Origin: Opitutia bacterium
GTDB lineage: Bacteria > Verrucomicrobiota > Verrucomicrobiia > Opitutales > Seribacteraceae
Reading direction: 5' to 3'
Assembly (NCBI GenBank): GCA_018695085.1
Contig: JABHOU010000665.1
Coordinates: forward strand, 1 to 7,572
Length of the DNA: 7,572 bases
The notes under the pieces are model-generated. The model saw only the letters and a list, made by a program, of their open reading frames with translations. It did no database searches and was not told the origin of the DNA. Below are positions 1-6,294 of this stretch, in pieces; the first letter of the stretch is position 1, and every line of letters begins with the position of its first letter. The translations under genes were made by a program, and so were the position numbers.

Positions 1-2444
1 AAAAGGCCGATTTTCCCTTCCTTTATTTTCGCCCACAATTCATCAGGGCCTTTGAATACGAGCTTTGTTTGCAACTGCCCCTTGTCGTTGTCGAAGAGAA
101 CTCGATGGGTGGTTACGTCGCGCACCAAGTTGAGCGTAGCCGGATCAAACGCCTTGGTACGAAGCAATTGGTCCAGTTTGTTGAAGTACTCCGGCAAACC
201 TGAGGCATTGCCGAATCCAGACTTTGCCGCTCCCGCTTCTCCCAACTGCTTGAGAACTTCACCATGCACTTGCATCAAATCACCAAGCCGCCGGGTCTGG
301 GAAGAACTCAGCTTAAGTTGATCGGTTGTTCCTCGATTTAGAGCCGTGACCGATTTCAACAATTCACCCATTCGGCCAAGTTGTTCCCGAGCATCGGGAA
401 CATTGCCCGCTTGCACTGCCCTTCCAATTTGATCGGCTTGATCCAAAAGTTCGTCCACCTTCGAACCTTGGTTGTTCTCGACCTCCTTTGAATAAGCCCG
501 CCAAGTGCTACGAAGTTTGCGCATCGCATCCCGAACACGACCGTAGTTGGAAGAATCAACCGCCTTGGAATTGGTAAACTCCTTGGTCGCCGCATCCAGC
601 TTGTCGAGATACTCTTCTTGAGCAAGAATACCATGATTGACCTTTGCGGTAGAACGAAAGTCTCGAACCGCCTGCACGACCTGTTTGTCGAGTGCTTGGA
701 TATCCTCCGCCAGCTTTCGGAAACGTCCGAGTTCTCGATCCATGCCGTCTTCATTTTCCGCAACCGCACGGCTAATGTCTATCAAGACTTCCGACTTTAC
801 GAGTTGATCTTGAAACCGATAGTAATCGACCTCTTCCAGTGGCAAGTCATTTCCTTTTGCATCCTTCAGAGGTACGGGGGGGTCAGTAAACAATTCTAGA
901 AATCTTTCCGCATCCTTCGGTTCGAACTCGGGATCATTGGTAAGATCCGCCAATACGTTTTCACACATCTTTGCCACAACCGCCAACCGCCGTTGCTTCA
1001 AGTCCGCCGGTTCGACAAATGACACGTTGAGGTTTTGAGTCGTCAGAAGAAACTTATCCTGCGACTTACCTCGGAAAACGCCCCTCTCGTGTGTAATGAG
1101 ATCGGTGGCGTCCGAAAAGGCCTTGTCCGTAGCTTGCCTAAGGAGTATCTTTACTTCGTCGTCCTCAAGATAATCACCATAGTCGGAAGCATAGGCGGAA
1201 AGCTTCTCCCACTGGCGAACGGGGCTTTCGGTGTTCACAATCATATCAGCCGCGCTCCGGGCATCCCAAAACCCCTTCAACCACCACAGCAAGCCAACGG
1301 ACCCAGCGGCAATCAAAACAAAAGCAAATACGGCGAAAATCCATAAACGTTTCGTCCGACCCTGAAGACGTTTTATTCGATTTTTGACATGACCCTCGGC
1401 CTTCTGAAGATCCATCAACACTTCGGTCGAAACCGAATGGCCGATATCCTGAAAGTCTTGGCGAAAACGCCTCAATTCATTCTGCTCCTCAAGGTAGATT
1501 TCCAAAGTTTTCTGACCCGCAACCTCTGCCTGTTGCATTTCGGCCACCCGATTCTTGAACCGCCCGACAAGGTTTTCCAACTCTCGTTCGGCCCGTGCTT
1601 CATCGGCCAGTTCCTCGGCCCATTCCTTATACTCGTTATAGACGTTCACGTCATCGGGATCGAGCTCACCCTCGAGGTTATGTTCCTGAGCTAGCTCAAA
1701 AAATTCCCCGATCGAGGCAAGTGAACCCTTCCAGTCCTCCGATGACTTGAAGGTCGCCAACTCAACTAGAATCTCCTCCATTCGCAACTTGGCCAAACGT
1801 CGGTTCACGTTATCACGAACGGCTAGAGCGTTTTCCCACTTGTCCCCCTTGGGCATAACCACCCAACTGGTGTCCTCCACCTCCATCATGAGATCAAGAA
1901 ATTCAGGTTCACGTCCCGCTTGGATCAGATCGTCGATCTCGTCCATCTTCTGCTCGAGGATCTTAACGCTGAGCTGCCCGAAATGACGACGAGCCGCAGC
2001 GTGATCGGGATTCGCCTTCAGGATCATCTTGAGAATCTTGAAGGTTTTCTCTTCGTCCCGACTTCGGGCGGCCGTTCTGTATTCGCGGAAGAGCGGACTG
2101 TCCTCCGAGATCTCCTTATCGTAGAGGCCATTGAGCAAATCCACGTGATCTTCAGCCCAATTCGGTCCTAGGTATAGCCCCTTCTCCTCACATAATGACT
2201 TCCACTTCGTCTCGTTGGCGAAAGAAAGTTTCTCCATCAGGTTAAGAACATCCGGCGGCTGTTCCGCCAATTCGCGCGCCGCAAAATCCTTGCCTGAACG
2301 AATAAGCGTGACGCAATGGTCGAGACGCTCGTCTATCTTGGTTCGAAACTTTTCATACTCCTTGGCCAGAGAGTGTAATACAGGGTCGGTGGCACCTTCG
2401 CGAAGAGCCTTTTCAATACGGTCGATTAGTCTATCAATATTCAC
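1..2444 (-). CDS. Large helical single-pass membrane protein, third gene of the system (3' end off window)
   Basis: I read this frame by hand from GTG at 2444 to the left edge: 814 sense codons with no stop, two bases over, so the C-terminus is missing. I do not recognise the family. Residues 1-365 are charged and mostly helical, with no signal peptide. Residues ~124-160 resemble one TPR unit (KILKMILKANPDHAAARRHF). Residues ~280-366 are strongly charged with heptad-like hydrophobics, a probable coiled coil ending in the basic patch KNRIKRLQGRTKR. One membrane helix follows (~367-389, starting LWIFAVFAFVLIAA, ending LLWWLK), then helical segments (~395-780), among them possible coiled coils at ~565-600 and ~660-735. 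From ~781 the sequence turns beta-like (HRVLFDN, TKLVFKG) and is cut off. Predicted topology is N inside, C outside, as for the GAP1-N2 protein. It lies 37 bases after that gene in the same orientation, so it probably belongs to the same complex, perhaps as a membrane scaffold or effector; that role is a guess. Confidence 0.85.
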   Translation of the reverse strand, partial: MNIDRLIDRIEKALREGATDPVLHSLAKEYEKFRTKIDERLDHCVTLIRSGKDFAARELAEQPPDVLNLMEKLSFANETKWKSLCEEKGLYLGPNWAEDHVDLLNGLYDKEISEDSPLFREYRTAARSRDEEKTFKILKMILKANPDHAAARRHFGQLSVKILEQKMDEIDDLIQAGREPEFLDLMMEVEDTSWVVMPKGDKWENALAVRDNVNRRLAKLRMEEILVELATFKSSEDWKGSLASIGEFFELAQEHNLEGELDPDDVNVYNEYKEWAEELADEARAERELENLVGRFKNRVAEMQQAEVAGQKTLEIYLEEQNELRRFRQDFQDIGHSVSTEVLMDLQKAEGHVKNRIKRLQGRTKRLWIFAVFAFVLIAAGSVGLLWWLKGFWDARSAADMIVNTESPVRQWEKLSAYASDYGDYLEDDEVKILLRQATDKAFSDATDLITHERGVFRGKSQDKFLLTTQNLNVSFVEPADLKQRRLAVVAKMCENVLADLTNDPEFEPKDAERFLELFTDPPVPLKDAKGNDLPLEEVDYYRFQDQLVKSEVLIDISRAVAENEDGMDRELGRFRKLAEDIQALDKQVVQAVRDFRSTAKVNHGILAQEEYLDKLDAATKEFTNSKAVDSSNYGRVRDAMRKLRSTWRAYSKEVENNQGSKVDELLDQADQIGRAVQAGNVPDAREQLGRMGELLKSVTALNRGTTDQLKLSSSQTRRLGDLMQVHGEVLKQLGEAGAAKSGFGNASGLPEYFNKLDQLLRTKAFDPATLNLVRDVTTHRVLFDNDKGQLQTKLVFKGPDELWAKIKEGKIGL
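1278..1346 (-). other. Transmembrane helix of gene C
   Basis: About 23 uncharged residues (~367-389), including AVFAFVLIAAGSVGLLWW, have a strong basic cluster on the N-terminal side and a Trp-rich C-terminal edge. The positive-inside rule puts the N-terminal half in the cytoplasm. Confidence 0.85.
1347..1607 (-). other. Juxtamembrane coiled coil of gene C
   Basis: Residues ~280-366 are dominated by Glu, Arg, Lys and Gln with regularly spaced Leu, Val, Ile and Phe and no proline, and run straight into the membrane helix. This is the pattern of a long amphipathic or coiled-coil stalk. Oligomerisation is inferred. Confidence 0.5.
1965..2075 (-). other. TPR-like unit in gene C
   Basis: Residues ~124-160 contain a helix-turn-helix of TPR type: spaced small and hydrophobic residues, then KANPDHAAARRHFGQL, which matches the usual P-[DNE]-[HN]-x-x-A-x-x-x-[LF] turn and second helix. 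Only one unit is obvious; neighbouring helices may be diverged units. It would suit a protein-docking role on the cytoplasmic side. Confidence 0.4.
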
Positions 2445-2481
2445 GGCATTTGGGGAGAGAATCTATCAATAATGAATCAGT
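2445..2481 (-). other. Spacer before gene C, start-codon region without a clear ribosome-binding site
   Basis: The 37-base gap holds in-frame TGA and TAG stops six codons before the GTG at 2442-2444, so little freedom remains for the start: GTG is the only standard start codon nearby, and the first in-frame ATG is at codon 70. No purine-rich Shine-Dalgarno motif is present. The 9-mer ATTGATAGA occurs at 2462-2470 and again at 2430-2438, just inside the gene, and could be chance. Confidence 0.5.
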
Positions 2482-5400
2482 TCAGCGGAAAGTGACAAGG
2501 TCGGAAACTCGATCCCAAGTTACAGGCTGGCGAGCAACAGGTGGATTAATCTTAAATAAAGCTAGAGCCCATTTTTCTGCGACTAATCGTTGCCTCGATT
2601 GTAGGATCTGGCTGCCACCGGCACGGAATGCGGCATCACGGGCAGCCTTCAACTCGATAAATTTAGCATTCATACGCTTCAGCCATTGATCATACTGAGA
2701 CAGTTTAGCTCGTTCCTGACTAAAACGAGCGACCGCAGCAGCATCCGACATAAGCTTCAAGGCCTTAGAGTATTCCTGCCAGACAAGCTTGTCGGATGGA
2801 ATGGATTGGGAAGCATGCTCCAGGTATGCTTTGTTGAACTTTGTGAATTTTTGTCCGACTTCCTTTCCTTTCGGCTGCTCTCCCATACGCAAGATTTCTT
2901 TTTGAAGCTTTCCAAGAAGTCCTTTTTCAGGTTCCTGGGAATCAAAGGACTCTCGAACCTGCTGTAATTGCCCAGCCAAGTTCGTGTCCTTCATACCGAA
3001 AATTCTCTCAACGTGCATGAAGAAATTCACCAAGCGAAAAGCGATGTCCACGTCATGGTCCGCTCGTTCCGCATTATAGCGAAAACCGTCCATAGGGCGT
3101 TCCGCTTCTTCCTTTAGTTTGGTAGCAACCGTTCGCCAAAATTGACCAAGAGATTGCTCACTTGCATGAAAACTTTTGGGATCGCTAAGACCAATAAACT
3201 TTTTTCGGAAAGTTATGGTTTGAGGATCATCCCATCCAAATGTTTGCTGAGCAAACTTCGTTGTGACCTCAAGCAGGTATTCGCCATAAGAAGAACCTAA
3301 AGAATAATCGGTCGACTTGGCGGCATTGCGACCGAACATACGCAAGTTGTCGTAAACTTGGGGGTTAGGCAAGGTAGCCGACAACCTTTTCATTTCAGCA
3401 TCGTACTTCGCAATTTCCGACTGAAAGGATCCGACGAGGGAAGCAAAATACTCAACGTCCATCTTGACCTCGCTAACGGGCTGTGGACCCTGATGAGGCA
3501 TCACGATAGCTTTGGGAAAGCCTTGAACGTATCCCATGACAAAAGCAGATGCGGAGGGCATGCTCGGCGAGAAAAAAACATCCGGACGGGCAGTTCCCCC
3601 TGCTCCCAACGCAGGAACCAATGCGAGAGAATGGGATTCATTCTTGCCCTTGGTCAAGACATGAAAGTTTTGTCCATAAGCCCATGACGGGAGAAACCTC
3701 AATGTTGAACCAGAAAGCTTCAACTGCTCGCCTCTCGGGACTGGAGGATACCCCAGTTCGGCGACAAAATGCTTATTTGAAACAAAATATAAATCCACAC
3801 AACTGTCTGTTCCCTTGGGAATGCGAAGAACGAATCCACGGTCGGCTGCATTCTTCGCCATGTCCGCTGAAAAGTCGATTTCCACAGAAACTCCCCTCTT
3901 GACGTTGAATTCCAATGAATAAATGGAGCGGCTAGTTCCTACGGTCTTCAAGCTAAAGCGAGCCTGACTCTCAGGATCGACCCGATCGGCTTCAACTTCG
4001 ACTGCAAATGGCTCAAAATCATCCGCAGCATCTGCAAGATTGTAAAAGGATTGAGGTCCGTGAAAGTCCGTCTGCCAAACATGAGCTTGCTCGACGTCAA
4101 TAAAAGCTCTCATGAGTGCGTCGAAAAGGCTCGAAAACGACGGTTGCTCGAATTTCACTGATCCACTGCTCGGAAGATCAAGTTGCCAACGCACTGGTTT
4201 TCCCGGCAATGTTTTGGCCGGCAACCACAAGACGTAAGCAGATTCCGGAGTTCGAACCAAGGGGCCCGAAGGATCGGGTCCCACGGGAACAATGGCGACG
4301 GGAGCGGCAGGTATAGTAAAATCGAGAAAAGTAATTCGATCGCCGTCCACTTTTGCATCCAACTTCAAGTCCTTCCCCCCCGCATCTAAAAAAGCGACCA
4401 AGTTACGAATGCGCTCCTCCTCTTCTTCCCTGAACTGATAAGGTAAGCTGCGGACGCCATCCACCTTGATTTCCACAATACGCTGATCAGGCAAGATTCG
4501 GGCGGCGTCCGGGGCATTAAGTACCATAGTTTTGGGAACCCCCGTCGGCTCAGGGCGAACCGGATCAACCGGATCGGTACTGATTCCAGGAATTGATATT
4601 GGATCAATGCCTACAATACGTCCTTCTTCCAGACGCAGATTGAGAGGAACTTCCATGGTCGGGTTTTCATTTAAAGCCGCCACTAACTTCTCTATTTGCT
4701 CACGGAGTTCAGGCTGGTCGGATGGAAGCTCGTAGGTGAGTTCGCCCTTCGAAGGAATATTGAAAGTGGCGATGTCTCTATCCAGACTGACTGCGTTCTG
4801 TCCTGAGATATTCCCTTTAAACGGTTCGCCTATCGCTTGCACTGCAGGAGCATCGTCCAGAGTCTCTATTGCCAACCTGCCGGCCTCGTTCCGCACTACG
4901 GTAACTTGCAACTGATCGTCAGATTCGAGACCTTCGAGGAAATCGCCGTAATCGTCCTGTTGTTGTTCAGTTAGGTTAATCGTAATGGGCTCGGGACTGC
5001 CTGCATCCAATTTAATCCAGTTCATGTATTTGTGCTTTTCTCTCAACACGACTACACCGGGTCTGCCCACCATCAAGGTGGCCCCTTCGACCACTGGTTT
5101 CTCGTTAAGTAGATCTGGTGTGACATCGGGATCGGGAGATACAATGGGAGGGTTATCCGGATCGGGTTCATCCCCATTTTTATTGAGGAAGTCACCTAAG
5201 TTATAGGCTAAGCCGACAACCAGACCGACAAGCAAACATAGAGCTGTCGAAATAACCGCCAACTGCATGAGCCACGGACGTTTTTTTCGCTTCTTGCCTG
5301 CAGATGATCCATCCTGTGCGGAAACGGTGGAACCCCCAGGTGCAGCCGATGCCGTGTAACTGGACGCCGCTTGCTGGAACTGAACCATTTCCCGATCGGA

Positions 5401-6264
5401 AAACGCCTTTGGAGCCTTGGCTCGAGTTTTGGGGGATTTAGCCCCGGACGCTTTCGCCTTGGGCCCCTTGCGAGCAATGTGAGCAAGATCGTCGTCGATG
5501 GGGTCGACAACCTTGCTCTGGGCAAAATCACGAAGATCCAAGTAGTTGGGGCTCCCCCCCTGCTTCATGCGCTCGGCAACAGGTTGCCCGCGGGCTCCGA
5601 TCCAGGAGAACATCTTGGCATCATCGTTTTCTTGCAGAAAGGTGGTGAAAGAATAGTCCCAAGCATCGAGCGACAGTTTGTGCAGGGCGGAGGACTCGGC
5701 AAACAGCTTGAGAAGGCTTTCCTCTTGACCGGGATGCACCTCCAACAGCACGGGCTTTTTCATGCTCGGCGAAACGAGAATAGCGGCGTTGCCCGGATCA
5801 TTGGTAGCCGCTAGCCAACCATTGGCAGGAATTAATGCGGGAGACTTAAAGAGGCTGAGGTCTACCTCCTCGGAATCCTCGAGGTAGCGCGGACCTTCCT
5901 CCCATTTAGATTTCCAACCGTTCCAATTAGCGAGAATTTCCGCAGGGGATGGAACGGTAGCAATCTCAAAGCTGTCGAGAATAAGATGGTGGGCGATATA
6001 ATTCGTACGATTAGTATAGTCGAGGCCGGCGTCACTGATACGGCTGATGACAAAAAATTCCTCCGAGCCCAAGGCCAGTTTTCGAAAGAGAGCGACCTTA
6101 GCCTTGGGGCCATCACCCTGCTGGTTGTAGTCGTAGACGCTCAGACGCTCCAGTTCCCTGACAAGTCGACTGCGAATATCCTTGTGACGGGCAACCGTAC
6201 AATACCCTGACCTACCAGGTTCCAAGCCTTGAGGGGCACTGGTGAAAATCAGTTGGCGGGCCAT
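2482..6264 (-). CDS. GAP1-N2-like single-pass membrane protein
   Basis: A complete 1260-residue frame from ATG to TGA. The start is secure because the conserved head begins at once with RQLIFTSAP (3-11). Residues 1 to ~225 look like the GAP1-N2 ('GTPase-associated protein 1, N-terminal type 2') domain: the opening strand, GRSGYCTVA (17-25), SDAGLDYTNRTNYIAHHL (77-94) and WDYSFTTF (202-209). Then come a Lys/Ala/Pro-rich linker (265-287), a basic patch KKRKKRP (324-330), one membrane helix (~334-356), a Pro/Asp-rich spacer (365-384), three diverged repeats (~397-655), further beta-rich sequence to ~930 and a charged helical tail (~935-1240). The basic patch predicts head inside, tail outside; no signal peptide is seen. 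It lies between the GTPase and gene C with gaps of 30 and 37 bases, so it probably forms a complex with both. Known of the family (from memory): linkage to GTPases in predicted conflict systems. The biochemical role is unknown, and the large outside part matches no family I can name. Confidence 0.85.
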   Translation of the reverse strand: MARQLIFTSAPQGLEPGRSGYCTVARHKDIRSRLVRELERLSVYDYNQQGDGPKAKVALFRKLALGSEEFFVISRISDAGLDYTNRTNYIAHHLILDSFEIATVPSPAEILANWNGWKSKWEEGPRYLEDSEEVDLSLFKSPALIPANGWLAATNDPGNAAILVSPSMKKPVLLEVHPGQEESLLKLFAESSALHKLSLDAWDYSFTTFLQENDDAKMFSWIGARGQPVAERMKQGGSPNYLDLRDFAQSKVVDPIDDDLAHIARKGPKAKASGAKSPKTRAKAPKAFSDREMVQFQQAASSYTASAAPGGSTVSAQDGSSAGKKRKKRPWLMQLAVISTALCLLVGLVVGLAYNLGDFLNKNGDEPDPDNPPIVSPDPDVTPDLLNEKPVVEGATLMVGRPGVVVLREKHKYMNWIKLDAGSPEPITINLTEQQQDDYGDFLEGLESDDQLQVTVVRNEAGRLAIETLDDAPAVQAIGEPFKGNISGQNAVSLDRDIATFNIPSKGELTYELPSDQPELREQIEKLVAALNENPTMEVPLNLRLEEGRIVGIDPISIPGISTDPVDPVRPEPTGVPKTMVLNAPDAARILPDQRIVEIKVDGVRSLPYQFREEEEERIRNLVAFLDAGGKDLKLDAKVDGDRITFLDFTIPAAPVAIVPVGPDPSGPLVRTPESAYVLWLPAKTLPGKPVRWQLDLPSSGSVKFEQPSFSSLFDALMRAFIDVEQAHVWQTDFHGPQSFYNLADAADDFEPFAVEVEADRVDPESQARFSLKTVGTSRSIYSLEFNVKRGVSVEIDFSADMAKNAADRGFVLRIPKGTDSCVDLYFVSNKHFVAELGYPPVPRGEQLKLSGSTLRFLPSWAYGQNFHVLTKGKNESHSLALVPALGAGGTARPDVFFSPSMPSASAFVMGYVQGFPKAIVMPHQGPQPVSEVKMDVEYFASLVGSFQSEIAKYDAEMKRLSATLPNPQVYDNLRMFGRNAAKSTDYSLGSSYGEYLLEVTTKFAQQTFGWDDPQTITFRKKFIGLSDPKSFHASEQSLGQFWRTVATKLKEEAERPMDGFRYNAERADHDVDIAFRLVNFFMHVERIFGMKDTNLAGQLQQVRESFDSQEPEKGLLGKLQKEILRMGEQPKGKEVGQKFTKFNKAYLEHASQSIPSDKLVWQEYSKALKLMSDAAAVARFSQERAKLSQYDQWLKRMNAKFIELKAARDAAFRAGGSQILQSRQRLVAEKWALALFKINPPVARQPVTWDRVSDLVTFR
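4300..5076 (-). repeat. Three diverged protein repeats in the extracytoplasmic part of the GAP1-N2 protein
   Basis: Residues ~397-475, ~489-562 and ~579-655 share one layout: a strand ending in a Tyr/Leu-type motif (ITINL, LTYEL, LPYQF), an acidic helix with spaced Leu/Ile (DFLEGL, IEKLVAAL, IRNLVAFL), a strand (LQVTVV, PLNLRL, LKLDAKV), then a Gly/Asp turn and strand (AGRLAIETL, EGRIVGIDP, GDRITFLDF). Pro-rich linkers separate the copies. A weaker fourth copy may follow at ~678-772. Found by eye at protein level; the DNA copies are not alike. Confidence 0.55.
5197..5265 (-). other. Transmembrane helix of the GAP1-N2 protein
   Basis: About 23 residues (~334-356) are rich in Leu, Val, Ala and Gly with no charge until Asp358. 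They follow the basic patch KKRKKRP and precede an acidic Pro/Asp spacer. By the positive-inside rule this places the GAP1-N2 head in the cytoplasm and about 900 residues outside. Confidence 0.85.
5281..5287 (-). other. A AAA AAA heptamer in frame, possible -1 slippery site
   Basis: The coding strand reads CGA AAA AAA CGT, so the seven A's have the zero-frame phasing of a canonical -1 slippery heptamer. It sits in the codons for the basic patch, directly before the membrane helix. A -1 shift would add 26 codons and stop at TAA 5201-5203, giving a soluble ~354-residue head without the membrane anchor. I see no strong upstream Shine-Dalgarno-like stimulator and have not established a downstream structure. 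A Lys-rich stretch can create such a run by chance. Confidence 0.25.
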
Positions 6265-6294
6265 GATTTGGCTAGTGGTCTGCCGTTAACGGCC
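6265..6294 (-). other. Spacer between GTPase gene and GAP1-N2 gene, with 12-bp palindrome
   Basis: The 30-base gap contains the perfect palindrome GCCGTTAACGGC (6282-6293), starting one base after the TAG stop of the upstream gene. It is too short and lacks the T-run needed for an intrinsic terminator. No convincing Shine-Dalgarno motif precedes the downstream ATG. The short gap supports co-transcription, perhaps with translational coupling. Confidence 0.5.

Noticed and set aside
356..769. A 137-codon minus-strand frame
   Set aside because: It is out of frame with the continuous 814-codon gene C reading, is Arg/Ser-rich and has no domain features.
876..882. G7 run in gene C, with similar seven-base G/C runs at 4375-4381 and 5554-5560 in the GAP1-N2 gene, as possible frameshifts
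   Set aside because: The frame continues normally on both sides of each run, with coherent protein sequence. They code Pro-Pro or Gly-Gly pairs and there is no sign of a broken gene or phase-variable off state.
2430..2470. 9-base direct repeat ATTGATAGA around the start of gene C as an operator or insertion footprint
   Set aside because: Two short copies 32 bases apart, one inside coding sequence, are not enough to support a site; chance is adequate.
5371..5814. A 147-codon plus-strand frame
   Set aside because: It is antisense to the GAP1-N2 head and linker region; treated as a shadow of the minus-strand gene.
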